NCBI GenBank assembly: GCA_019119635.1
Contig: DWWP01000021.1
Coordinates: 1-64,000, forward strand
Reading direction: 5' to 3'
Length of the DNA: 64,000 bases
Origin: Candidatus Dietzia intestinipullorum
Lineage (GTDB): Bacteria; Actinomycetota; Actinomycetes; Mycobacteriales; Mycobacteriaceae
Under the pieces are notes generated by a model. It was not told the DNA's origin. It saw only the letters and a program-made list of their open reading frames with translations, and did not search any database. This document shows positions 33,778 to 41,386 of the stretch, in pieces (position 1 is the first letter of the stretch; every line of letters starts with the position of its first letter). The position numbers and the translations under genes are program-made.

Positions 33778-34569
33778 TCAGCACGAGGCAGGCGGGTCGA
33801 CCATGGGATTGACCCGCAACTGCTGCATGATCTGCGTCTTCGCCACCATCAGAGGATCAACGAGGCGGGAGTCCAGTCGGTCGAGCGGCACACAGAGGGA
33901 GATCGCGGCAGTAGTGCGGTACGCACTCGAGGGGTCGTCCACCCCGGCGTGCACCGTGGTGGCGATACAGCCGATGCCCGACTGGAATTCGCCGGCATCC
34001 ATCGCGTAGCCCTTGCGCTGCACAGACTCCAGCTCCTTCTGGAGCGCGGCGCGGGAACTGAGGGTCTTCTCGGTGAGCGCCGGGAACGGCCTGGCGGTGC
34101 TCGCGATGCCCGACGGCTGCGAGGCGAGCAACGCCTTGCCGACTGCGGCTGCATGCGCTGGAACGCTGCCGCCGATCTGTCCCACTCCGGCCGCGTCGTG
34201 CCGGCCGGAACCCAACTTGTCCCAGAATACGACGTCGGTCCCGCTGAGAAATGCCAGATGCACCAACTGCCCGGTACGCAGGTGCAGTCGCTGCAGCGCC
34301 GGCCGTGCGGAGCGATGAAACCAGTGATTGCGGACACCGGTCGTGCCCAGGTTGAAGAGCCTCGGGCCCAGTTCGTAGTTGGTTCCGACGCGAAACAGCC
34401 AGCGCCGGCGTTCCATCTGGATGAGCAGGCGGTGCGTCGTCGACCGCGCCAGGCCCGTTCGTTCCATGACCCCGGTCAATGTGAGGTACTCGGCCTCCTC
34501 GATGGCGTCGAGTATCAGGCCGAAGCGGTCAAGCATCGACGAGCCCTCTCCGGGGCCGATGCTGTTCAT
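33778..34569 (-). CDS. IclR-family transcriptional regulator, candidate master regulator of the steroid module
   Basis: The 263-residue protein starts at ATG 34569 (MNSIGPGEG), preceded by GGAGACC. The N-terminal winged helix-turn-helix is LDRFGLILDAIEEAEYLTLTGVMERTGLARSTTHRLLIQMERRRWLFR (about 15-62). The C-terminal IclR effector domain contains ISGTDVVFWDK-type LSGTDVVFWDKLG, VPAHAAAVGKALLAS and GYAMDAGEFQSGIGCIATTV. IclR proteins bind small aromatic or carboxylate ligands and act as repressors or activators. It stands between the hsaD/hsaB pair and the hsaA operon; five near-identical palindromes in this module are its likely targets. The ligand is unknown. Confidence 0.88.
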   Translation of the reverse strand: MNSIGPGEGSSMLDRFGLILDAIEEAEYLTLTGVMERTGLARSTTHRLLIQMERRRWLFRVGTNYELGPRLFNLGTTGVRNHWFHRSARPALQRLHLRTGQLVHLAFLSGTDVVFWDKLGSGRHDAAGVGQIGGSVPAHAAAVGKALLASQPSGIASTARPFPALTEKTLSSRAALQKELESVQRKGYAMDAGEFQSGIGCIATTVHAGVDDPSSAYRTTAAISLCVPLDRLDSRLVDPLMVAKTQIMQQLRVNPMVDPPASC

Positions 34570-34611
34570 GACAGGTCTCCGTTCTCCCCCGCCCCCGCGC
34601 ACATCCGCTCA

Positions 34612-34645
34612 CCAGCGTAGGGGCGCGCCCGTGCCCCTACGCTGG
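34612..34645 (-). terminator. Stem-loop between the hsaA operon and the iclR gene
   Basis: CCAGCGTAGGGGC (34612-34624) pairs perfectly with GCCCCTACGCTGG (34633-34645) around eight bases. It lies 33 bases after the stop of the NTF2-like gene that ends the leftward hsaA operon. No U tract follows, so attenuation or intrinsic termination is inferred from position and stem strength. Confidence 0.55.
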
Positions 34646-34677
34646 AATTGTCGGGACCGGTGAGACCTCAGGTGGCC

Positions 34678-35190
34678 TCAACGATCGTAGAAGCCCGGTG
34701 ACGCGTCGACGCGGAGTCGCTCGAGCCGTCGGTAACTGATGAGCCAGCGGCCGCCGGCCTTCCGGTACTCCTCGTGGTAGTGGCCGTAACCGTGGAGCCA
34801 TTCGGTGATCTCACCCCGGGTGAACCACAGGCGGTCCTCCATCGCCCACACGCCGCGGGCGGTGGCCTCGGACGTCAGCTCGATCTCGGGTGTGTGCCCG
34901 TGATGCACGCTGGTGACCGGGATCCGTCCGTCGAGGGTGCTGCGGATGGCCTCTGTCAAGGCGGCCGGCCCGACGACGGGCGCACCGGCGCGGCGCCCTG
35001 GAGCGGCGGTGCCAGCGGGGCCCCCAGCGGGTTGCGCGGCGCCGGGACTGTTCCAGGAGTCGCTGACGACGTCCTCGGTGTGGAAGGTCGCGTACCGATC
35101 CCAGTCCTTGGTGTCCATGCAGCGGAGGCGACCGGCAAAGACCCTCTTGATCTCCTCGATCGCGAGAAGCTGCTCGATGGGTGTACTCAT
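34678..35190 (-). CDS. NTF2/SnoaL-like protein of the hsaA operon
   Basis: The 170-residue SnoaL-type alpha+beta barrel contains IEQLLAIEEIKRVFAGRLRCMDTKDWDRYATFHTEDVVSD, WAMEDRLWF and YHEEYRKAGGRWLISYRRLERLRV. Such proteins include steroid isomerases, dehydratases and beta-subunit-like scaffolds. ATG 35190 is two bases after the SDR stop; GTG 35196, overlapping that stop (GTGA), is an equally possible start. A Gly/Ala/Pro insertion (about 55-78) interrupts the fold. The exact function is unknown; a ketosteroid isomerase-like or hydratase role in the pathway is possible. Confidence 0.72.
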   Translation of the reverse strand: MSTPIEQLLAIEEIKRVFAGRLRCMDTKDWDRYATFHTEDVVSDSWNSPGAAQPAGGPAGTAAPGRRAGAPVVGPAALTEAIRSTLDGRIPVTSVHHGHTPEIELTSEATARGVWAMEDRLWFTRGEITEWLHGYGHYHEEYRKAGGRWLISYRRLERLRVDASPGFYDR

Positions 35191-35192
35191 AC

Positions 35193-36008
35193 TCACAGCC
35201 CCATCATGGCCACGACGGCGCCGGCTTCGTCCACGACCTGCTCTCCGCGCGGGAAGCCAGAGAGCTTCTTCACCCGGTCGAAATTGTCGCCGGCGACCCA
35301 GACCGGGCCGTTGGCAAGGTTCTCGAGGCCCTCTCGGGCGACTTCCGCGGGCTCGGAGACCCGCAGGCCCGGGGTGTCGAAGTTCAGGCCGGCGCGTTCC
35401 ATCGCCGGGGTCCGCGTGACGCCGGCGACCAGCCCGAGGACGTCCACGCCACGCTCGCGCATCTCCAGCCACAGCCCCTCTGCGAAGACACGGCTGAAGG
35501 CCTTCGACGCCGAGTAGACGCTCATGTGCGCGGAACCGGCGAAGCCGGTGACCGAGCTGAGCAGGATGATCCCACCGTGGCCGCGCTCGGCCATCGGGGC
35601 ACCGAACAGCTGGGTGAGCTCGAGTTTGCGATCGATGTTGAGCGTCATCACCCGGCGGAACGCGTCCAGGTCCCCGGTGACGAACTCGTGCCCGTAGGTG
35701 TTGGCGCCGGCGTTGACGACGAGGAGCCCCACCTCGAGGTCCGCGGTGCGTGCTGCGATGTTCGCCACCGCGTCCTCGGCGAGCAGGTCCTGGACGAGGG
35801 TGCGGACCTCGGTACCGTGGGCTCGCACCGCCTCGGCGGTCGCCTCCAGTGCCTCCTCGTTCCGGGCGATCAGTACGAGATTCAGGCCCGCGCGGGCGAG
35901 CTGGTGCGCGAACTCTGCACCGACGGCCTCCGATCCACCGGCGATAACGGCCCAGGGACCGTACGTTGAAAGGTCGGTCGTGGTCGAGTCCCCTCGCGTC
36001 CCGGTCAT
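35193..36008 (-). CDS. SDR-family oxidoreductase of the hsaA operon
   Basis: The 271-residue protein starts at ATG 36008, overlapping the hsaC stop. Its SDR nucleotide loop is unusual: AVIAGGSEAVGAEFA (GGSEAVG instead of TGxxxGIG). NAGANTYG, catalytic Ser in LLSSVTGFAG and YSASK are present. The C-terminal segment departs from classical SDRs (PVWVAGDNFDRVKKLSGFPR) and resembles the DltE/YqjQ-like group. It probably oxidises or reduces a steroid or ring-cleavage intermediate; the substrate cannot be read from the sequence. Confidence 0.8.
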   Translation of the reverse strand: MTGTRGDSTTTDLSTYGPWAVIAGGSEAVGAEFAHQLARAGLNLVLIARNEEALEATAEAVRAHGTEVRTLVQDLLAEDAVANIAARTADLEVGLLVVNAGANTYGHEFVTGDLDAFRRVMTLNIDRKLELTQLFGAPMAERGHGGIILLSSVTGFAGSAHMSVYSASKAFSRVFAEGLWLEMRERGVDVLGLVAGVTRTPAMERAGLNFDTPGLRVSEPAEVAREGLENLANGPVWVAGDNFDRVKKLSGFPRGEQVVDEAGAVVAMMGL

Positions 36009-36928
36009 TCGATGACCGCCAGCGGCTCGGACCCGGACCAGTCGTGGCCCCAGTAGCTGTCCGCGGTGATCTCTTCGGCCGTGTAGTGGGCCTCGTCCAC
36101 GAGCATCCCGTCGCACCCGAACTCGATGTCCCAGCCGCCCGGTGCGCGGACGTAGAAGGAGAGCATCTTGTCGTTGGTGTGGCGCCCGAGCGTCGAGGAG
36201 AGCGAGATCCCCTCGGCCACCACGCGGTCCTGGGCGCGACCGACGTCGTCGAGCGAATCGACCTCGACCATCACGTGGATGAGGCCCGGCCCCTGTTTCG
36301 GCGACGGCATCATGGCCAGACTGTGATGGCGTTCGTTGACGCCGAAGAACCGGATACGCATAGGCCCGGCCTCCGGCGGCGCGTCCAGACGAAACGCCCC
36401 ACGCGGGAGGAACCCCAGGGTCTTGACGTAGAAGTCGTAGGCCTCGTCCTGGTCCGGGACCGGAATGACGACGTGGCCCAGGCCCTGCGTGCCGGTGACG
36501 AACCGGGCTCCGTGCGGGGTGACGACGGGGCTGTGGTCCAGGACGGCACTGTGGAACACCTCGATGCGGATGCCCGCCGGATCGAGGAAGGTGATCGCGG
36601 ATTCCACGCGGCGCGCATCGGCCTGCTCCGCGGTGAGGTCCTCGACAGTCGTTCCTGCCGCCTCGACCGCAGCTCGGACCCTGGCCAGCGCCTCGCGATC
36701 GCGGACCTCCCAGCCGACGACGGTGACCTGGTCCGTCTCTCCCGGGCGCACGATGATCCGTGCTGCCCGCTCATCCACCCGCAGGTAGAGCGCGTCCTCC
36801 TCGGGGCCGGCACCCTCCGCGAAGCCGAGGACGTCGATCGCCAGTTTGCGCCAGCGCTCCATGTCGGTGGTCTGCGCCTCGATGTAGCCCAGCGCCTTGA
36901 TCTCGCGTGGGTTCGAACTGTTGGTCAT
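36005..36928 (-). CDS. hsaC: HsaC-like iron-dependent extradiol dioxygenase
   Basis: The 307-residue two-domain vicinal-oxygen-chelate dioxygenase has C-terminal active-site ligands His152 (GLGHVV), His218 (LIHVMVEV) and Glu269 (WDIEFG). His201 (RHHSLA) and Tyr259 (LSFYV) are the usual second-sphere residues. HsaC cleaves the catechol 3,4-DHSA formed from ring A of steroids. Phrases such as RFVTGTQGLGHVVI, RFFGVNERHHSLA and TLGRHTNDKMLSFYVRAPGGWDIEFGC agree closely with HsaC as remembered. BphC-type enzymes are the alternative. AAAGGA precedes the ATG. Confidence 0.85.
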   Translation of the reverse strand: MTNSSNPREIKALGYIEAQTTDMERWRKLAIDVLGFAEGAGPEEDALYLRVDERAARIIVRPGETDQVTVVGWEVRDREALARVRAAVEAAGTTVEDLTAEQADARRVESAITFLDPAGIRIEVFHSAVLDHSPVVTPHGARFVTGTQGLGHVVIPVPDQDEAYDFYVKTLGFLPRGAFRLDAPPEAGPMRIRFFGVNERHHSLAMMPSPKQGPGLIHVMVEVDSLDDVGRAQDRVVAEGISLSSTLGRHTNDKMLSFYVRAPGGWDIEFGCDGMLVDEAHYTAEEITADSYWGHDWSGSEPLAVIE

Positions 36929-36960
36929 TGCGGTGTCCTTTCAGGGATTCGACGAACGGG

Positions 36961-38145
36961 TCAGATGAGTTTGCGGAGCGGCCCGTCCGGTTCGGCGCCG
37001 AGTGAGCTGAGCGTTGCCGCGTGGAAGACGGTGTTGGGCGAGTGGATCGCGTGGTGGACACCGGCCTGCGCATCCCGCCAGAACCGCTGCATCGGCTTGT
37101 CCATGCGCAGGGCGTTGCCGCCGCAGCGCGCGTAGATCGCGTTGGCGGCCTCCACGGCGCGCCACGCGGCCCGCACCTGCGTCGCACGGCCCTGCGCCCG
37201 CTCCGCGAAGGTCGCCTTACGGCCGCTCTCGGTGACATCCCAGAAGAAGTCCGCGTTGGCCAGGAGCTCGGCGCGTGCCGCGCGCAGATCCGCCATCAAC
37301 TCACCGAACTCGTACATGGTGTACGGGTCGTCCTTGACGACCACGCCGTTGGCATCGATCCGCTCGGCCTGGTAGTCCTGCGCCAGCCGCAGCAGGCCCT
37401 CGCAGATGCCGATGGTGGCCGCGGTGATGCCCATCGGGAACATCGCCGACCACGGCACGCGGTAGAGCGTCTCGGTGCGGCCCGAACGATCCTGTCCGGT
37501 TCCCTCGGAGACGTCTTCCCAGGTCATCGTGCGGTAGTCGGGAACCACCGCGCCCTCGATCACGAGGTCCTTGCTACCGGTGCCCCGCAGGCCCACGACA
37601 TCCCAGGAGTCCTCGATGATCTCGTAATCCTCCCGCGGCACGATTACGTGCACCATCTGCGGCGGCTGGGCCATCGACCCGTCCGGATTCGCGAGCATGG
37701 CGCCGAGGAAAGCCCAGCGGCAGTGATCGGTCCCCGAGGAGAACTGCCATGTACCGCTGAACCGGTACGTGCCCTCCCCGAGCGGGGTCAGCAGGCCGCC
37801 GGGCATGTACGGGGAGGCCATCCAGATACTGCTGTCCTCGCCCCACACCTCGTCGCGCACCCGCTTGTCGTTGTAGGCCAGTTGCCACGGGTGCACGCCG
37901 CACACACCCAACACCCACCCCGCAGCCGGATCCAGCGACGCCAGCCGCATCACCGTCTCCGCGAACTGCCGCGGCCGGTACTCCAGGCCGCCGTACTCGG
38001 CCGGCTGGAGCATTCGCATCACACCCCCCTCCAGGAGGATCTCGACGGTCCTGTCCGTGAGCTTTCCGATCTTCTCGGCCTCGGCGCCCTCCGCGAACAA
38101 CTCGTCCGCGTGAGCATTGATGTGCTCGAGTACTGCGTTGGGCAT
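36961..38145 (-). CDS. hsaA: HsaA-like flavin-dependent monooxygenase (acyl-CoA dehydrogenase fold)
   Basis: The 394-residue oxygenase component hydroxylates a phenolic intermediate (3-HSA in steroid breakdown) to a catechol, using reduced flavin from an HsaB-type reductase. ATG 38145 (MPNAVLEH) is chosen because upstream residues look non-coding. HsaA-like segments are LQPAEYGGLEYRPRQFAETVMRLASLDPAAGWVLGV, FSGTWQFSSGTDHCRWAFLGA, VVGLRGTGSKDLV and the C-terminal QRFWRDAQAGVHHAIHSPNTV. It is first in a leftward hsaA-hsaC-SDR-NTF2 operon, with candidate regulator sites at 38217-38283. Confidence 0.85.
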   Translation of the reverse strand: MPNAVLEHINAHADELFAEGAEAEKIGKLTDRTVEILLEGGVMRMLQPAEYGGLEYRPRQFAETVMRLASLDPAAGWVLGVCGVHPWQLAYNDKRVRDEVWGEDSSIWMASPYMPGGLLTPLGEGTYRFSGTWQFSSGTDHCRWAFLGAMLANPDGSMAQPPQMVHVIVPREDYEIIEDSWDVVGLRGTGSKDLVIEGAVVPDYRTMTWEDVSEGTGQDRSGRTETLYRVPWSAMFPMGITAATIGICEGLLRLAQDYQAERIDANGVVVKDDPYTMYEFGELMADLRAARAELLANADFFWDVTESGRKATFAERAQGRATQVRAAWRAVEAANAIYARCGGNALRMDKPMQRFWRDAQAGVHHAIHSPNTVFHAATLSSLGAEPDGPLRKLI

Positions 38146-38216
38146 TGTCCGGCCCGCCTCTCCATCTGCGTCAGTGAGACCAGCGTCACACCGCACATCC
38201 GGCATGGACGTGGGGT

Positions 38217-38283
38217 TCCTACTGAGCGGGAAAAGCCCTCGTGGATCGGACTACAGGGATGCGACTGGTCCCGCTCAGCGAGA
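38217..38283. promoter_or_regulatory. Paired candidate IclR operators in the hsaA / NTF2 divergent region
   Basis: TCCTACTGAGCGGGA (38217-38231) and TCCCGCTCAGCGAGA (38269-38283) each match TCCCG-N5-CGGGA with one or two changes. The pair is also mirror-related (CTGAGCGGGA against TCCCGCTCAG). They lie in the 179-base gap between the leftward hsaA operon and the rightward NTF2-like gene. Confidence 0.5.
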
Positions 38284-38324
38284 ACGAGCAGCAGTCTGGT
38301 GGTCGAAAATGGTGAGTTGGCCTC

Positions 38325-38834
38325 ATGGGCGACAACGACATGGCGACGATCATCCGCAACCTGGCCGAGAAAGTGTCCTACCTCGAGGACCGACAAGCGA
38401 TCGTGGACCTGATGACCTCGTACGGACCGGCCATCGACGCCGGGGACGCCGACGCGGTCGCGCAGGTGTGGACCGACGACGGCGTATATGACGTCGACAC
38501 CGGCGTGATGCACGGTCATGACGAGATCATCGAGATGGTGCGAGGCGGGATGCACCAGGGGTTCGTGCAGGCCGGGTGCGCGCACATCCTCGAGCCGGGC
38601 TCCGTGGTGGTCGACGGCGACGTAGCCGTCGCCACCGCCAAGTCCCTGCTGGTGGTGAACGACGAACGCGGGCCCGGCTTCACGGTGCTCCGCGCCACCG
38701 CCAACCGGTGGGAGATGGTCAAGACGGACCGTGGGTGGAGATGTCGACGGCGCATCGGCCGCCTCCTCGACGGGCGGCCAGCGGCGCGGCGACTGCTGGC
38801 CGGGGAGCGAGAGGGCCTCGACGACGCCCGGTAA
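38325..38834 (+). CDS. NTF2/SnoaL-like protein
   Basis: The 169-residue protein has a predicted N-terminal coiled segment (IIRNLAEKVSYLEDRQAIVDLMTSYGPAIDAGDADAVAQVWTDDGVYDVD), the usual start of SnoaL-like folds. The GHDEIIEMVRGGMHQGFVQAGCAH and WEMVKTDRGWRCRRRIGRLLDGRPAARRLL regions follow. The last segment resembles small proteins encoded with aromatic-ring and steroid oxygenases. No catalytic residues can be assigned. It is divergent from hsaA over the paired candidate operators, so it belongs to the same regulon. ATG 38325 lacks a good ribosome site; an in-frame ATG 15 bases later is possible. Confidence 0.7.
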   Translation: MGDNDMATIIRNLAEKVSYLEDRQAIVDLMTSYGPAIDAGDADAVAQVWTDDGVYDVDTGVMHGHDEIIEMVRGGMHQGFVQAGCAHILEPGSVVVDGDVAVATAKSLLVVNDERGPGFTVLRATANRWEMVKTDRGWRCRRRIGRLLDGRPAARRLLAGEREGLDDAR

Positions 38835-38848
38835 CGATCAGGCGGCAT

Positions 38849-39718
38849 TCACCCGAGGTCGACGCCGGCATCGCGGCCGAGCTCGGCCAACGCCTCGACC
38901 TGCTCGCAATAGTGCTCGGCACTGCGCGCTGTGAGCGTCGCGGTCGCGACGGTGGCGCCGATCCCGCGGACACTGTCGAGGGCCGCGTGGCACGCCGTCG
39001 GGTCCGCCATCGGATCCAGGGGCGCACCCGTGGACAGCACCACCTCGAAGCCGTTCGGCACGTCGACGCGCGCCAGCATGCCGGCGATCGCGTCGTGGTC
39101 CAGACCGAACGGCACCCAGCCATCACCGAGGCCTGTGGCGCGGCGCAGCGATCGCAGGGATCGTCCACCCACCCACAGCGGAACGCGCCGTTGCACCGCC
39201 GCGGGGGAGACGGTGATATCCGAGAAGTCGAAGTGCTCTCCCGAGTAGCGCGGTTCCCGCTGGCCGAGCGACGCCCGCAGTGCGCGCATCGCGTCGTCCG
39301 CGACGGGGCCGCGCCCGTCGAACCGAGCGCCGAGGAGGTCGAACTCCTCCCGGAGGCTGCCGACACCGACGCCGAGGATCAGCCGGCCACCGCTGACCAC
39401 ATCGAGCGTTCCGTAGCGTTTGGCGACCTCGAGCGGGTGGTGGTATCCGAGCACGAGCACCTGGGTCGCGAACGCAATCCGGTTGGTCCGAGCGGCGAGG
39501 AAGCCGAAGGTGGCGAGCGGGTCCCAGTACGTCCCGCCACGTTCGGCCACCACGTCGGTGGGGACGGCCACGTGCTCACTACAGGTCATGTAGTGATACC
39601 CCAGCCGATCTGCGGTCTCGGCGATCCGGGAAAGATCATCAACGGTCGCCGTGGCCTCCCATGGGCTCGAGGAGCCGGGGTGCTGGACCACCACCGGGGT
39701 GAACAATCCGATTCTCAT
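38849..39718 (-). CDS. LLM-class flavin-/F420-dependent oxidoreductase
   Basis: The 289-residue luciferase-like TIM barrel starts at ATG 39718 (MRIGLFTP). YHYMTCSEHVAVPTD near 40-54 carries the His typical of F420-dependent members. RIAFATQVLVLGYHHPLEVAKRYGTLDVVSGGRLILGVGVGSLREEFDLLG (80-130) is the classic F420 LLM core. Mycobacteriales use many such enzymes for reductions or Baeyer-Villiger-type oxidations. It is divergent from kshA across a candidate IclR site, so a step in steroid or ring-cleavage metabolism is plausible but not proven. Confidence 0.83.
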   Translation of the reverse strand: MRIGLFTPVVVQHPGSSSPWEATATVDDLSRIAETADRLGYHYMTCSEHVAVPTDVVAERGGTYWDPLATFGFLAARTNRIAFATQVLVLGYHHPLEVAKRYGTLDVVSGGRLILGVGVGSLREEFDLLGARFDGRGPVADDAMRALRASLGQREPRYSGEHFDFSDITVSPAAVQRRVPLWVGGRSLRSLRRATGLGDGWVPFGLDHDAIAGMLARVDVPNGFEVVLSTGAPLDPMADPTACHAALDSVRGIGATVATATLTARSAEHYCEQVEALAELGRDAGVDLG

Positions 39719-39795
39719 CTCCGCTCGACTTTCCTTTCCAGCCGCTCGTGCAGTGTCTTCACCGTCTGCGGCACGGGAGTGCGCACGCAGACCCT

Positions 39796-39810
39796 TCCCA
39801 CTGAACGGGA
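39796..39810. promoter_or_regulatory. Candidate IclR operator between the LLM gene and kshA
   Basis: TCCCACTGAACGGGA matches TCCCG-N5-CGGGA with one change and shares the CTGA core of the site at 38217. It is centred about 77 bases before kshA and 85 before the divergent LLM gene. Confidence 0.48.
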
Positions 39811-39879
39811 TCGAACGGGGCAGCACCGCAACGGGAGGCACTGTGAGTCACGTCACTGTTTCGACCAGGGAGGTTTGTG

Positions 39880-41040
39880 ATGACGGAGACGGATATCGTC
39901 GACGAGGTACGCCAGATCGACGTGGGAAGCAATCCGCAGCGATTCGCCCGGGGCTGGCACTGCATAGGGCTGGCTGAGAACTTCCGGGACGGCACGCCGC
40001 ACGAGGTCTCGGCGTTCGGGGGAAAGCTGGTCGTCTGGCAGGGGTCGGACGGCGAGCTCAAGGCGTTGGACGCCTACTGCCGCCACATGGGCGGCGATCT
40101 GTCGCGGGGCACCGTCAAGGACGGCCGTATCGCCTGCCCGTTCCACGACTGGCGCTGGGGCGGCGACGGCAAGTGCAAGGAGATCCCCTACGCGCGGCGC
40201 GTGCCGCTCCGGGCGCGCACCCGGGCGTGGAAGACGATGGAGCGTAACGGCCAGTTGTTCGTCTGGCACGACCCGGAGGGCGGGGCCCCCACCGACGCGG
40301 AGGAGATCCCCGAGATCGCCGGCTACGGCACAGACCGCTGGACCGGATGGAACTGGGCCTCCGTGCTCATCGAGGGCTCTCCGGCCCGCGAGGTCGTGGA
40401 CAACGTGGTCGATATGGCGCACTTCTTCTACGTGCACCTCAATCAGCCGTTGCACTTCCGCAATGTCTTCGAGGACCACATCGCGACCCAGGAGATGTCG
40501 TTCAAGCCGCGGGCGGACACCGACGGCTACGTGAACTTCGGAGAGGAGTCGGTGACGCAGTCGACGGCCTCCTACTTCGGACCGTCGTACATGATCAACC
40601 GGCTCATGGCGCAAGGCGGGCTCGAGGTGGTGCTGATCAACTGCCATTACCCGGTGGCCCCGGACTCGTTCATGCTGCAGTACGGCGTGATGGTCTCCAA
40701 GACGCCGGAGATGACCGACGAGGAGGCCGAGGCGCTGGCGGAACAGTTCGGCCAGGGGACCATGGAGACCTTCGAGCAGGACATCAAGATCTGGAACACC
40801 AAATCGCGGATCGACAATCCGCTCCTGTGCGAGGACGACGGGCCCGTCTACCAGCTCCGCCGGTGGTACGAGCAGTTCTACGTCGACCGCGCCGACATCA
40901 CCGAGGACATGGTCCGGCGCTTCGAGTTCGATGTGGACGTCACCAGGGCCAACGAGTACTGGGACGCGGAGGTCGCGCGCAATCTCGAGCGTCTCGGCGC
41001 CGCTGACGACGACGCGGCACCGACCCCGGCCCGTACCTAG
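39880..41040 (+). CDS. kshA: 3-ketosteroid 9-alpha-monooxygenase, Rieske oxygenase component
   Basis: The 386-residue Rieske non-heme iron oxygenase hydroxylates C9 of 3-ketosteroids; with KstD action this opens ring B. [2Fe-2S] ligands are Cys67, His69, Cys86 and His89 (CRHM and CPFH). The mononuclear iron is bound by His181 and His186 in NVVDMAHFFYVH, with Asp301 (EQDIKIW) as the likely third ligand. Length and motif positions match KshA closely. The reductase KshB is not in the window. ATG 39880 follows GGGAGG; a GTG three bases earlier is possible. The gene is followed by a small CxxC protein. Confidence 0.9.
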   Translation: MTETDIVDEVRQIDVGSNPQRFARGWHCIGLAENFRDGTPHEVSAFGGKLVVWQGSDGELKALDAYCRHMGGDLSRGTVKDGRIACPFHDWRWGGDGKCKEIPYARRVPLRARTRAWKTMERNGQLFVWHDPEGGAPTDAEEIPEIAGYGTDRWTGWNWASVLIEGSPAREVVDNVVDMAHFFYVHLNQPLHFRNVFEDHIATQEMSFKPRADTDGYVNFGEESVTQSTASYFGPSYMINRLMAQGGLEVVLINCHYPVAPDSFMLQYGVMVSKTPEMTDEEAEALAEQFGQGTMETFEQDIKIWNTKSRIDNPLLCEDDGPVYQLRRWYEQFYVDRADITEDMVRRFEFDVDVTRANEYWDAEVARNLERLGAADDDAAPTPART

Positions 41041-41048
41041 GCGTGGCT

Positions 41049-41315
41049 ATGCAGGAAATCGCGTGCCAGCAGTGCGGTACCACCGTGCTGGCCGAGAAGT
41101 ACAGCGAGCGACACGTGAGTGTGCAATGGCTGACCGCCGCGACCGAGTCGTGTCCGAGGATTCGGTTGGCGGAAGCGGCCGACGGCGACACGAGCGTCGA
41201 GAAGCAGGTCGGCACGCTCTGCCCGGCGCTCTACGAGACCATCGATCAAGCGGCGCGGGACGGTGTCGTGCCCTTCTCGCTGCGCAATGAACCGACGCCG
41301 GGGGTCCTTCGATGA
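41049..41315 (+). CDS. Small CxxC protein encoded directly after kshA
   Basis: The 88-residue protein begins eight bases after the kshA stop, surely co-transcribed. It has IACQQCGTTV with Cys6 and Cys9, and further cysteines at 35 and 58 (ESCP and TLCPAL), a pattern suggesting a small zinc ribbon or a metal/redox site. I recall similar small proteins next to kshA-like genes in other actinobacteria but cannot name a function. It could assist assembly of the oxygenase or act as an electron carrier. GTG 41043 is an alternative start. Confidence 0.72.
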   Translation: MQEIACQQCGTTVLAEKYSERHVSVQWLTAATESCPRIRLAEAADGDTSVEKQVGTLCPALYETIDQAARDGVVPFSLRNEPTPGVLR

Positions 41316-41386
41316 ACCGACCGACATTTCCCGCCACCGGCGGGGTCGCGGGTGGCTCGGCGGCACGGATGCCGTGACACCCACCC

